DNA of 32,958 nucleotides, from the NCBI GenBank assembly GCA_965371245.1, contig CBDUXT010000069.1:1-32958 (forward strand), given 5' to 3'. Below the pieces are notes generated by a model. The model did not search any database and was not told the origin of the DNA. It was given only the letters and a program-made list of their open reading frames with translations. Shown one piece after another: positions 6,796 through 15,326 of this stretch. The position numbers and the translations under genes were made by a program. The DNA is from CBDUXT01 sp965371245 (GTDB lineage: Bacteria; Planctomycetota; Phycisphaerae; UBA1845). Position 1 is the first letter of the stretch. Each line of letters opens with the position of its first letter.

Positions 6796-8589
6796 ATGGC
6801 GCACGTCGCCGCCGATTCCGACGGGCACCGAACACTCGAACCTGAGATGCAGATTCTACGTGGTACCTCCGTCTCACCCGGCGTCGCCATCGGCGAGGCG
6901 GTCATCCTCGACGCCGAGGAATACCGCATCCCCTATCGCATGGTCGTGGCGGAGAACATCCCGGAGGAGCTGGCGAAACTCGACCACGCCTTCACGACCG
7001 CCGTCACGGAACTCGAGGCCCAGGCCGAGCGGCTGGAGACCCACCTGGGTCGCGACGCGGCCAATGTCTTCGCCTGGCATCTGGGCGTTCTCTCGGATGC
7101 GCGGTTGCGTAAGAACATCGAGAGGCTTGTTCAAGAAAAGCAATCCTCGGCGGCCTACGCGATCAGTTCGGTCATGGGCGACTATCAGCGGCGTTTCCGG
7201 CAGATGAGCGATCCGCTCCTGGCCGAGCGCATCCGCGACGTGCAGGACATCGAGCGACGTTTGCTTCGCGGCGTGCTCGGCGAGGGGCGTGAGGATCTCG
7301 CGCACCTGACCCAACCCGTGATTCTGATCGCCCACGACCTGACGCCCACGCAGACGGCGGAACTCTCGGGCACGAAGGTCACGGGGGTCGCGCTAGATTC
7401 CGGTGCCGCGACGTCGCACACGGCCATCCTCCTCCGATCGTGGGGCAAGCCGGGCGTGATCGGGTTAACCGACGTGGCGACGCGCGTCAGCGGCGGTGAC
7501 CTCGTGATCATCGACGGAACCAATCAGCTCGTCATCGCCAACCCCACGAACGCGACGCTCGAGGAATATCAGGCCCTTCAGGCGGCCTACGTCCGGCTGT
7601 CCGGCGAACTGGACGAGCTTCGCGACCTGCCGTCGGTGACCCGAGACGACCAGCGAATCCAGCTTCGCAGCAACATCGAGTTCCCACACGAGGTGGCCGT
7701 AGGCATCGAGAAGGGCTCCGACGGCGTGGGGCTCTATCGAACCGAGTTTCTGTTCCTGCGAAAACAGGGCGCCCCTTCGGAAGAGGAACAGTATGAGGCC
7801 TATCGCGCCGCCATCCTGAGCGCCGAAGGAAAACCGATCATTGTCCGGACCTTCGACCTCGGGGCTGACAAGTACACGCAGCAACGACAGTACGAGCAGG
7901 AACGGAATCCGATGTTGGGGCTTCGGTCGATCCGATACAGCCTACGGCATCTCGATATGTTCAAGGTCCAACTCAGGGCCATTCTGCGGGCCTCGACGCT
8001 CGGAGACGTTCGGTTGATGTTTCCGCTCATCGTAAGCCTGATGGAGTTCCGCCAGGCCAAGATGACGCTCTACGACGCGATGGAGGACTTGGAAGAGGCC
8101 GGAACGCCGTTCAACCGGAACACGCCCATCGGCATGATGCTGGAAACGCCCGCGGCGGCCATTCAGGTGAAGGAGTTCTGCCGCGAGGTCGATTTCGTCA
8201 GCATCGGAACCAACGACCTGATTCAGTATCTGTTGGCCGTCGATCGCAGCAACGAACGTGTCGCGCCGTATTACAATGCGTCGAATCCGGCGCTCCTGCG
8301 AGTGCTGCGCGACGTCTCGCGGGCGTGTACTCAGGCCGGGATCGAGTGTAGCCTATGTGGTGAGATGGCGGGGCAACCGCTATACACGATGTTTCTGCTG
8401 GGGATCGGCCTTAGGCATCTTTCGATGGCGCCGGCCAACATCCCCGAGATCAAGAAGCTCATCCGCCTGGTGTCGATCACGCAGGCGCAGCGAGTCGCCA
8501 GGCGAGCGATCAGCTTTGAGACCGAGCGGCAGGTAACGAACTATCTGCGCGATGAAACCCGGAAGGTACTTCCCGACGATCCGATCTGA
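6796..8589 (+). CDS. ptsI: PTS Enzyme I (PEP-protein phosphotransferase)
   Basis: The 597-aa protein takes phosphate from phosphoenolpyruvate and passes it to HPr. All domains are present: the N-terminal swivel start (LRGTSVSPGVAIGEAV), the active-site histidine H208 in SGAATSHTAILLRSWGKP, and the TIM-barrel PEP-binding domain. The latter has GVGLYRTEFLFL, RTFDLGADK, NPMLGLRSIRYSL, the PIGMMLETPAAA motif, SIGTNDLIQYLLAVDR, and catalytic C521 in CSLCGEMAG. The length matches the family (about 575-590). ATG 6847 (MQILRGTSVSPG) is the more family-like start; neither start has a strong ribosome site. It completes an EI-HPr-EIIA relay with the two preceding genes. Confidence 0.93.
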   Translation: MAHVAADSDGHRTLEPEMQILRGTSVSPGVAIGEAVILDAEEYRIPYRMVVAENIPEELAKLDHAFTTAVTELEAQAERLETHLGRDAANVFAWHLGVLSDARLRKNIERLVQEKQSSAAYAISSVMGDYQRRFRQMSDPLLAERIRDVQDIERRLLRGVLGEGREDLAHLTQPVILIAHDLTPTQTAELSGTKVTGVALDSGAATSHTAILLRSWGKPGVIGLTDVATRVSGGDLVIIDGTNQLVIANPTNATLEEYQALQAAYVRLSGELDELRDLPSVTRDDQRIQLRSNIEFPHEVAVGIEKGSDGVGLYRTEFLFLRKQGAPSEEEQYEAYRAAILSAEGKPIIVRTFDLGADKYTQQRQYEQERNPMLGLRSIRYSLRHLDMFKVQLRAILRASTLGDVRLMFPLIVSLMEFRQAKMTLYDAMEDLEEAGTPFNRNTPIGMMLETPAAAIQVKEFCREVDFVSIGTNDLIQYLLAVDRSNERVAPYYNASNPALLRVLRDVSRACTQAGIECSLCGEMAGQPLYTMFLLGIGLRHLSMAPANIPEIKKLIRLVSITQAQRVARRAISFETERQVTNYLRDETRKVLPDDPI

Positions 8590-8605
8590 TCCACAGCTTG
8601 ACGTC

Positions 8606-9343
8606 ATGCAGGCAACGACGGAGCCACGGTCGAGCGCTGAGGGGAAGCTCTCGGCGACAGGCACCACGTGCCCGGACACGGCGGAATCACCGAGCGACCG
8701 CGCGCCGGAGCGTTGGGTGATTTCCTACGGGATCGCAGGCGACTTGCGGTTCATTTCACACCACGACACCATCCGGTTGTTTCAACGAGCGCTGGCCCGC
8801 GCCCGCCTGCCGGTGCGGCATAGCCGGGGGTTCAACCCGCACGCCCGGCTCTCCATTCCGGTCCCTCGCCCGGTCGGGCTCTCCTCAGAGGCCGAGGCGC
8901 TCGTTGTTGAGTTCGATGAGCCGATCAGCGCGGACGATGTGCTCACTCGGCTCGCAGCCCAGCTCCCGGCGGGGATGCGGCTCTTCGCCGCACGGCCCCT
9001 TGCATCCGGCGAGTCTGTTCAACCCGAACTCGTCCGCTATCGGCTCGACGTCGATCCGCTGAAACGAGACGAACTCGCCGCGTCGATCACACGGCTGATG
9101 GACGCGACGACGCTGCCGATAGAGCGGATCAACCGCAAGGACGGAACCAGGCGTACGATTGACGTACGCTCTTATCTTGACGACATGACGATGTCCGAAC
9201 AGGGCATCGATTTCGCGCTTCGCGTTACGCAACGCGGGACGGCCAAGCCATCGGAGGTCGCAGCCCTTCTCGGGTTCGACGCCCGGACGATCAATCACCG
9301 AATCCATCGCTTGGCGGTTCAATGGCGCAACGACGAACACTAG
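8606..9343 (+). CDS. TIGR03936 (DUF2344) family protein
   Basis: This 245-aa protein matches the TIGR03936/DUF2344 family, usually found fused or adjacent to a B12-binding radical SAM protein and often beside an RNase E/G gene. Conserved features are RWVISYGIAGDLRFISHHDT, LFQRALARARLPVRHSRGFN, PHARLSIPVPRPVGLSS and EALVVEFDEPISADDVL. The function is not established; a link to RNA or translation is only suggested by genomic context. The expected radical SAM partner is not in the window, but the RNase E/G gene is next door. ATG 8606 avoids overlap with Enzyme I; an upstream in-frame ATG at 8552 would overlap it by 38 bases. Confidence 0.82.
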   Translation: MQATTEPRSSAEGKLSATGTTCPDTAESPSDRAPERWVISYGIAGDLRFISHHDTIRLFQRALARARLPVRHSRGFNPHARLSIPVPRPVGLSSEAEALVVEFDEPISADDVLTRLAAQLPAGMRLFAARPLASGESVQPELVRYRLDVDPLKRDELAASITRLMDATTLPIERINRKDGTRRTIDVRSYLDDMTMSEQGIDFALRVTQRGTAKPSEVAALLGFDARTINHRIHRLAVQWRNDEH

Positions 9344-9348
9344 AAACT

Positions 9349-11703
9349 ATGGTACCTATGACAGAACTCAAGACGAAGAAATCAGGAACGAGGCGAAAAC
9401 CCGCTCGGCGAAAGAAGAAAACGACACCCAGGGAGCCCGAGACGCCAGCCAGCAAGGCCGGTGGACAGCTCGCGGAGCCACCCGCCCCAACGGCCACGCA
9501 GGTGGACGTACGCGTGGTGTCGGTGGATGAAGTCGCTACGGGCGCGGGCGTGCCCGTGGCGTCGGGTGAAACGTCGCCACCTCGCCGGCGCCGCGGTGGC
9601 CGACACGGGCCTGGATCACGCGCGAAGAATGCGGCTTCCGGCGAAGTGGCCGAGGGGACGGACCGCCCGCCGGGCGACACCGCACTCCCCGCTGGCGCAT
9701 CACCGGCCGAATCACCGCCGCCCAGCGCGATGGAAGCATCCGACCAACCCGCTCTAACCCCAGAGCCGTTTGACGCGCCGGCTTCTGGGGCCAAGCGTTC
9801 ACGTCGCCCGCGCGGTGGCGCCGGGCGCAAGAGAAAATCGGCACCATCCAAGCAGACCGATGCCGGCGAACCCCCGCCGACAACCGTGGCGGAGCCTTCG
9901 GACGCCTCGCCACCGGGCGAGCCACCTCTGGCAACGGAGGCACGCGAAACGAGCGACGCGAAACCCAAGGAGCGTACGCGATCTCGTGGAACGCGCCGTG
10001 GCCGACGCGGCGGGAGCAAGGCCAAGGGCGAAGGAACCGACCCTGTCGCCTCCGATGGCGAGGATCGGGCGGGCAATCGGTCGGCCCAGCGAGCGCCCTC
10101 GAGGAAGCCGGCGGAACCCACGTCCGCGGCTCCGTCGGGCAAGCGGCAAATGTTGATCAACGTTTCGGGTGACGACGAATGCCGTATCGCCGTCGTTCGA
10201 GAGGGGCGCCTCGAAGAGTTGTTCATCGAGCGTGCGACCTCGCAGTCACACGTTGGGAACATCTACAAAGGCCGCGTGGTGAACCTCGAACCAAGCATCC
10301 AAGCCGCGTTCGTCGATTTTGGCCTGCCGTCCAAGAACGGGTTTCTGCACATCTCGGATGTACAGCCCCAGTATTTCCCCGACCACAAGGGCGTTCTGGA
10401 GGAGGTGGGGCGTAAGATCCCGCGTCATCAGCGTCCGCCGATTCAGACCTGCTTCCAGAACGGCCAAGAGGTCATCGTACAGGTCACCAAGGAGGGTGTG
10501 GGCACGAAAGGACCGACGCTGACGACCTACCTCTCGATCCCCGGGCGGTTCCTCGTGATGATGCCGGGCATGAATCGCCACGGCGTGTCACGCAAGATCG
10601 AGGACGAGGTCGAGCGGCGAACCATGCGCGATCTGATGAGCGAACTCGATCTTCCCTCGGATATGGGTTACATCCTGCGCACCGCCGGGCTTGGGCGGAC
10701 CAAACGGGAACTCCAACGCGATCTGACCTACCTGAATCGGCTGTGGAAGATCGTGGTCGATCGGATCAAGCGCCTGGCGGCGCCGGCTGAGCTGTACCAG
10801 GAGTCGGATCTGGTCACGCGAACCATTCGCGACGTGTACACGGCCGACTTTTCGCGGGTCGTCGTCGATGACCCGGAGACGGCAAGTCGGGCGCGGGAGT
10901 TCCTCCAAATCGCCATGCCGCGCGCGAAAGTGCCCGTGGACCTCTATTCCGAACGCGAACCGCTGTTCCATCATTTCCACGTCGAGGCGGAGATCGAACG
11001 GATCAACATGCGTGAGGTGCCGCTTGCCTCGGGTGGCTCGCTGGTGATCGACTCGACCGAGGCGCTGGTGGCGATCGACGTCAACAGCGGTCGATCGCGT
11101 GTCAACGACGACGCGGAAGAGACGGCCTTTCAGGTCAACATCGAGGCCGCCGAGGAGATCGCCCGGCAGCTTCGCCTCCGCGACCTGGGCGGGTTGATTG
11201 TGTGCGACTTCATTGACATGCGGCAGGAGCACCACAAACGAGCGGTGGAGCGTGCCCTGCGTGACGCCCTGAAGAGCCACAAGGAACGGTTCCGCACGTC
11301 ACCGCGTTTGAGCACGTTCGGCCTGATGGAGATCACTCGCCAACGCCAGGGGCCGTCGATGAAACGCAGCTTCTACTTCGACTGTCCGCATTGCTCGGGA
11401 ACGGGCCTGGTGAAGATGGCGGACTCCGTCGTGCTCGATGTGATGCGGATCGTTCAGCTCGCGGCACACAACAAGAACGTGCAGAAGGTGACCGTGTCCG
11501 CCGCGGCCGAGTTGGCGTATCAGCTTCTCAACAGCAAACGTGCCGCGCTGAACCGAATCGAGACGGAAACCCAGAAGCAAATCATCATCCGGGGCGATCC
11601 AAGCTTCACGAGCGACCAAGTGGAGTACCTATGCCAAGATGCGCGCGGTCGGCCGGTCAACGCTGTTCCGTCCGCATCGACGGGCAGGGTTCGCGGTCGG
11701 TAG
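9349..11703 (+). CDS. rng: RNase E/G family ribonuclease with long N-terminal disordered region
   Basis: This is an endoribonuclease of the RNase E/G family, acting in mRNA decay and rRNA processing. The catalytic core starts near residue 268: MLINVSGDDECRIAVV, then an S1 RNA-binding region (HVGNIYKGRVVNLEPSIQA, FVDFGLPSKNGFLHISDV). The metal-binding carboxylates sit in LVAIDVNSG and IVCDFIDM, and the zinc-link motif is CPHCSGTG. About 265 residues precede the core, rich in Lys, Arg, Ala and Pro, with three Arg/Gly boxes (PRRRRGGRHG, RRPRGGAGRKRK, RGTRRGRRGGSKAKG). In E. coli RNase E the disordered scaffold is C-terminal; here it is N-terminal and the protein ends soon after the core. The start is uncertain (9322, 9349 or 9358; none has a good ribosome site). 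Confidence 0.9.
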   Translation: MVPMTELKTKKSGTRRKPARRKKKTTPREPETPASKAGGQLAEPPAPTATQVDVRVVSVDEVATGAGVPVASGETSPPRRRRGGRHGPGSRAKNAASGEVAEGTDRPPGDTALPAGASPAESPPPSAMEASDQPALTPEPFDAPASGAKRSRRPRGGAGRKRKSAPSKQTDAGEPPPTTVAEPSDASPPGEPPLATEARETSDAKPKERTRSRGTRRGRRGGSKAKGEGTDPVASDGEDRAGNRSAQRAPSRKPAEPTSAAPSGKRQMLINVSGDDECRIAVVREGRLEELFIERATSQSHVGNIYKGRVVNLEPSIQAAFVDFGLPSKNGFLHISDVQPQYFPDHKGVLEEVGRKIPRHQRPPIQTCFQNGQEVIVQVTKEGVGTKGPTLTTYLSIPGRFLVMMPGMNRHGVSRKIEDEVERRTMRDLMSELDLPSDMGYILRTAGLGRTKRELQRDLTYLNRLWKIVVDRIKRLAAPAELYQESDLVTRTIRDVYTADFSRVVVDDPETASRAREFLQIAMPRAKVPVDLYSEREPLFHHFHVEAEIERINMREVPLASGGSLVIDSTEALVAIDVNSGRSRVNDDAEETAFQVNIEAAEEIARQLRLRDLGGLIVCDFIDMRQEHHKRAVERALRDALKSHKERFRTSPRLSTFGLMEITRQRQGPSMKRSFYFDCPHCSGTGLVKMADSVVLDVMRIVQLAAHNKNVQKVTVSAAAELAYQLLNSKRAALNRIETETQKQIIIRGDPSFTSDQVEYLCQDARGRPVNAVPSASTGRVRGR

Positions 11704-11803
11704 GCGTTGCGCAAGCGGAACAGGCACGTCGTGCGTTCAAGTGCCGTGTTTCATCAGTACCACGACTATCTGAGCCGCATGCTTCAGCTTGCGCGGACAT
11801 CCG

Positions 11804-11820
11804 CGCGGGCAAAGCCCGCG
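11804..11820 (+). terminator. Hairpin after the RNase E/G gene
   Basis: CGCGGGC (11804-11810) and GCCCGCG (11814-11820) form a perfect 7-bp GC stem with an AAA loop, 100 bases after the RNase stop and before the convergent metzincin gene. There is no U-run. It resembles the motif near 175-200, so it may be a dispersed repeat that also acts as a bidirectional terminator. Confidence 0.4.
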
Positions 11821-11876
11821 GCTAGGGGCACGAGAAGTGACTTTGCTATAGAGCGAGAGGCGAGGTCGCCCGGCGC

Positions 11877-12647
11877 CTAGTCGATAATGCCGCACGTGAT
11901 GACGGGGTATTCGTTTCCGCGCAGGAGAGCGGGCGAGGTCGAGGGACAGTTCGTTTGGTTGCTGACCAGCCGCTGCTGGCGGCGAAGCTCTTCCATCGTG
12001 TGTCCGTCCAACATCAACTCGACGAACAGGGCTCGTGCTGATGGCGCGTATTCAGCACGCGGAACGTGACTGTAGCCCAGCATGTGTCCGATCTCGTGGG
12101 CCGTGACGTTGGCGAAGAGCATCACCCATTCATCGAACGAATAGTCGCCGGACAACGATCGGATCTGTTCGCCGAAGATCAAGGCGACGTTGTCGTGCTG
12201 TTGGTTGCAGCGATCGAACTCTCCCTCGCCGATTTGGAACGCGCTTGCCGGTGACAGGGCTTGGGTCAAAAAGACGGTGGTCGCCCCGGGCGGGCTCGAC
12301 TCGTCGAAGGGCTGGACGCGCACCTTGGGGGCCGCCGACTCACAGTACACCCGGTTGATCTGCTGTTGGACTTGCTCTTTGAAGAGATCCGCCTCGTCCG
12401 CCAGTGTGCCACCGCCCTCTACCGCGAACGCCGAGAGATCCAGGCCCACGAAGCTCGTTTGCGGATAGAGCGGAGTGAGCCCGCCATCCCACCGGAGCAG
12501 CACGAGTTCGGCTTGCGTCTGCTTTGCGTCTCCGTCACACTCAGAAAGGACCAACGCACCCGAGACCTGACCACCGGCCGGGATTGCACCGCACCCACCC
12601 GCCACGGCGGCGAGCAAGACAGACAGCCCGATAACGACTGCGGGCAT
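11877..12647 (-). CDS. Metzincin-type metalloprotease lipoprotein
   Basis: The 256-aa product carries the zinc-protease signature HEIGHMLGYSH (H184, E185, H188, H194), the HExxHxxGxxH pattern of metzincins, with M212 (VELMLDGH) as a possible Met-turn. The N-terminus is a lipoprotein signal with lipobox LAAVAGGC (C19), so it is probably anchored on the outside of a membrane. The start at ATG 12647 lacks the usual basic residues. The frame stays open upstream through IRRVHSDH, and a CTG at 12677 has an AGGGAG site six bases before it and would supply a basic n-region, so a non-standard start is possible. A consensus-like promoter lies at 12828-12856. The substrate is unknown. Confidence 0.75.
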   Translation of the reverse strand: MPAVVIGLSVLLAAVAGGCGAIPAGGQVSGALVLSECDGDAKQTQAELVLLRWDGGLTPLYPQTSFVGLDLSAFAVEGGGTLADEADLFKEQVQQQINRVYCESAAPKVRVQPFDESSPPGATTVFLTQALSPASAFQIGEGEFDRCNQQHDNVALIFGEQIRSLSGDYSFDEWVMLFANVTAHEIGHMLGYSHVPRAEYAPSARALFVELMLDGHTMEELRRQQRLVSNQTNCPSTSPALLRGNEYPVITCGIID

Positions 12648-12827
12648 GTGGTCGGAATGAACTCGGCGTATGCTCAGCTTCGTCTCCCTGCTCGAAGATG
12701 CCTGACCAGAACGGAATCCGTGGGCAAACGATCGCCCCTCAGTAGGTTTTTCGCACGCCGGAGGACGAAGTCAACAACCGCGGAACAGGCCGGACGGGCC
12801 AAGCGTCCCGCAAACCGCCCCAGGGCG

Positions 12828-12856
12828 ATTTTATCACGCGCACGGCGGTGGGTCAA
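12828..12856 (-). promoter_or_regulatory. Sigma70-like promoter for the metzincin gene
   Basis: On the minus strand TTGACC (12851-12856) and TAAAAT (12828-12833) are separated by exactly 17 bases. Transcription would begin near 12821 and run into the metzincin gene with a leader of about 145-175 nt. Confidence 0.55.
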
Positions 12857-12872
12857 CGGGAACGCCTCCAGC

Positions 12873-13010
12873 CCAGCATAGAAGGGTGCATGACCGAATC
12901 GACGGTCAGTTTTCAGAGCACAGGGCGCGAGCCCTGTGACCGGTCTGATATCGTGGAAGCCCTCTGCTTGGTCGCATCGTGTCCGTGGGCTTGCGCCCAC
13001 GGCTCTGACG
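12873..13010. repeat. Intergenic repeat copy 1 (CCAGCATAGAAGG unit)
   Basis: It starts CCAGCATAGAAGG, then TGACCGAATCGACG, then a palindrome around CAGAGCACAGGGCGCGAGCCCTGTGAC and a second hairpin CCGTGGGCTTGCGCCCACGG, ending in GGCTCTGAC. Copy 2 follows within 55 bp in the same order and orientation. Together they form a composite dispersed repeat, likely structured as RNA or single-stranded DNA. Confidence 0.6.
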
Positions 13011-13063
13011 CGGCGTGGCGCCGTCAAGATGGCTTTGCACGGCCCGCCAAAACTGTCACGCAC

Positions 13064-13179
13064 CCAGCATAGAAGGTATGTGTGACGGAATCGACGTTGG
13101 GCAGCTGTCAGAGCACCGAGCGCGAGCCCGGTGACGCGTTGGCGCGAGGGTCCGGAGGCTGGCGCCTGCGGCTCTGACT
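13064..13179. repeat. Intergenic repeat copy 2
   Basis: It shares with copy 1, in the same order, CCAGCATAGAAGG, TGACGGAATCGACG, GTCAGAGCACCGAGCGCGAGCCCGGTGACG and the closing GGCTCTGAC. The middle has diverged and is about 20 bp shorter. The palindromic cores are kept (GAGCGCGAGCCCG; GGCGCCTGCGG), so pairing rather than primary sequence seems to be conserved. Confidence 0.6.
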
Positions 13180-13263
13180 CGGCCCGTCCGATCCACCGGA
13201 AGTGTTACGGAGCCCCTGGTCGCTCGCACCACGCCATGGGCTACCCGTCTCCTCAATGTTCGC

Positions 13264-13269
13264 TATAAT
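13264..13269 (+). promoter_or_regulatory. Putative -10 box upstream of oleA
   Basis: A perfect TATAAT lies 65 bases before the chosen oleA start; no good -35 box precedes it at normal spacing. If used, transcription would start near 13276. Confidence 0.35.
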
Positions 13270-13333
13270 GCCGACCTTCACTCGATGGCCGGCGCTGTCG
13301 ATGATGCCCCAGCGATACTACGGACGCCGCGGA

Positions 13334-14383
13334 ATGCTTAGCTACAAACACGTTCGTTTGGAGAGCTTCGGCTACGCCCTTCCCGACCAGGTGGTGACCT
13401 CCTCCGAGTTGGAGCGTGAACTGGCTCCCGTGTACGAGCGGTTCGGCGTTCACGAAGGGCGGCTCGAGTTGATGACCGGGATCAAGGAGCGCCGCTTCTG
13501 GGATGAGGACACGCTGCCCAGCGATGCCAGCACCAGTGCCGGCCGGCGGGCCATGGAGGCCTCGGGCGTCGCACCCGAAACCATCGAGTGTCTGATCCAC
13601 ACCTCCGTGTCGCGCGATTTTCTGGAGCCGGCCACGGCGTCGGTGGTCCACGACAACCTGTCGCTCTCGCCGAAGGCGCTCGTCTACGACATTTCCAACG
13701 CCTGCCTGGGCTTCATGAACGGCATGATCTCGCTGGGAAACATGATTGAACTGGGACAGGTCAAGAGAGGACTCGTCGTCGCGGCCGAGAGCAGCCGCAA
13801 CCTGGTCCGCACGACCATCAACCAGCTCTTGAAGGCCTCCCCGCTGACCAAGCAGGAGTTCAAGGCCGCGTTCGCCTCGCTGACCATCGGCTCCGGCGCG
13901 GTGGCGTTGGTCATGTCTCACGACTCGGTCGCCAAGGCGGATCATCGCCTTGTGGGCGGCGTCACGCGTACGGCCACCCAGCACAACGACCTTTGCCGCG
14001 GCAGCGCCGATACGGGGTTCGACGATACGGCGACCATGACCATGCGGACAAACGCCGAAACCCTGCTGGTCAACGGCTGTGCGCTGGCCTCCAAGGCTTG
14101 GAAAGCGCTTCAGAACCAATTGGGCTGGTCGAACGGGGACGTCGGGCGGACGTACTGCCATCAGGTCGGCGCCGCCCACCGAGATCGCTTGTACGAGTCG
14201 CTCGGCCTTGACCCGCGGCGTGACTTCTCGACGTTCGAGTTCCTGGGCAATGTCGGCTCGGTGTCGCTTCCTTTGACGATGGCGCTGGGGATCGAACGCG
14301 ACCCACCCAAGCCGGGCGAAAAAATCGGGATGCTCGGCATCGGTAGCGGGCTCAACAGCGTCATGCTCGGCGCGCAGTGGTAG
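13334..14383 (+). CDS. oleA: OleA, long-chain acyl-CoA condensing enzyme (thiolase superfamily)
   Basis: OleA joins two fatty acyl-CoA molecules head to head into a beta-keto acid, the first step of long-chain olefin synthesis. The 349-aa protein carries the OleA-specific stretches TSVSRDFLEPATAS, ISNACLGFMNGM, GGVTRTATQHNDLCRG and LGIGSGLNSVM. Likely active-site residues are C124 (nucleophile), E98 (the OleA-typical glutamate in FLEP), H276 (YCHQVGAAH) and N306 (LGNVGSVSLP). These separate it from FabH, which it otherwise resembles. ATG 13334 gives a family-like N-terminus; in-frame ATGs upstream exist, none with a good ribosome site. It is 6 bp from oleB. The next genes are not oleC or oleD, which the pathway also needs. 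Confidence 0.88.
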   Translation: MLSYKHVRLESFGYALPDQVVTSSELERELAPVYERFGVHEGRLELMTGIKERRFWDEDTLPSDASTSAGRRAMEASGVAPETIECLIHTSVSRDFLEPATASVVHDNLSLSPKALVYDISNACLGFMNGMISLGNMIELGQVKRGLVVAAESSRNLVRTTINQLLKASPLTKQEFKAAFASLTIGSGAVALVMSHDSVAKADHRLVGGVTRTATQHNDLCRGSADTGFDDTATMTMRTNAETLLVNGCALASKAWKALQNQLGWSNGDVGRTYCHQVGAAHRDRLYESLGLDPRRDFSTFEFLGNVGSVSLPLTMALGIERDPPKPGEKIGMLGIGSGLNSVMLGAQW

Positions 14384-14389
14384 CACCCG

Positions 14390-15262
14390 ATGCCCTTTAC
14401 CCGCAGCGCCCTCGGTGATCTCTACCCCTTCGACCCTCATTATCTCGACGTACCCGGCGGTCGCATGCATTTTGTGGCCGAGGGGACCGGTCGCCCCGTC
14501 GTCATGCTTCACGGCAACCCCACGTGGTCTTTCTACTACCGAAACCTGATCGCCGGATTGAAGGGCCGTTTCAAAGTCATCGCCCCGGACCACATCGGCT
14601 GCGGCCTGTCGGACAAGCCCGGGGACTATCCCTACACGCTGACGACCCATGTCGAGAACTTCGAGCGACTCGCCGATCACCTGGGGCTCGACGATGTGAC
14701 GCTGGTGGTTCACGACTGGGGCGGGCCGATCGGTTTCGGCTGGGCAACCAAACACCCCGACCGGGTGCGCGACATCGTCGTCTTCAACACGGCCGCCTTC
14801 TTGACCGGGAAGATGCCGTTTCGTATCCGCGTCTGCGGCTGGCCGATCGTTGGCGAGGCGGCCATTCTGGGTTGCAACGCCTTCGCCCGCGCGGCGGTAC
14901 ACATGGCCTGCTGTCGGCGCGAGCGCATGACGCGGGCGGTCGCAGCGGGCTATCTCGCCCCCTATGACAGCCCCGCGCATCGAACGGCCGTCCTGCGTTT
15001 CGTTAGAGACATCCCCTACCACGCGCGGATTCCGAGCTACGCGGAGTTTGAACGAATCGAAGCGGGGCTGCCCTCCCTGCGGGACAAACCGATGACGATC
15101 CTCTGGGGCATGCGCGACTTTTGCTTCACCGCGCGCTTCCTCGACGAGTGGCAGAAACACTTTCCGGGCGCCGAAGTACACCGTTTCGACGATGCGGGTC
15201 ATTACGTGGTCGAAGACGCGCACGAGCGTATCCTCGCGATCCTCGACCAGCGGCTGGAATAG
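14390..15262 (+). CDS. oleB: OleB, beta-lactone decarboxylase (haloalkane dehalogenase-like)
   Basis: The 290-aa alpha/beta-hydrolase closely resembles haloalkane dehalogenases, but its place directly behind oleA identifies it as OleB, which decarboxylates the beta-lactone made by OleC to give the cis-olefin. Catalytic residues: D109 in VVHDWGGPIG (nucleophile), H271 in DDAGHYVVED, N43 in HGNPTWSFYYR (halide/oxyanion position), with D243 (WGMRDFCF) as probable relay acid. The length fits the family. It starts six bases after the oleA stop, so the two are probably translated together. If the context were ignored, a true dehalogenase or epoxide hydrolase would be the alternative. Confidence 0.85.
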   Translation: MPFTRSALGDLYPFDPHYLDVPGGRMHFVAEGTGRPVVMLHGNPTWSFYYRNLIAGLKGRFKVIAPDHIGCGLSDKPGDYPYTLTTHVENFERLADHLGLDDVTLVVHDWGGPIGFGWATKHPDRVRDIVVFNTAAFLTGKMPFRIRVCGWPIVGEAAILGCNAFARAAVHMACCRRERMTRAVAAGYLAPYDSPAHRTAVLRFVRDIPYHARIPSYAEFERIEAGLPSLRDKPMTILWGMRDFCFTARFLDEWQKHFPGAEVHRFDDAGHYVVEDAHERILAILDQRLE

Positions 15263-15326
15263 GGACGCGCCGGCCACGCCGGCTTCATCACACGAAAATG
15301 TCCGGGCGTTACCAGGAGACAAGCGC

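Noticed and set aside
9291..10262. Minus-strand 323-codon frame opposite the RNase N-terminal region
   Set aside because: Low-complexity antisense of the Arg/Pro/Ala-rich coding strand. This raises the question whether the plus-strand region is coding, but the plus frame runs directly into the catalytic core.
14390..15262. True haloalkane dehalogenase
   Set aside because: The fold and catalytic aspartate fit, but its position 6 bp behind oleA makes OleB the better assignment.
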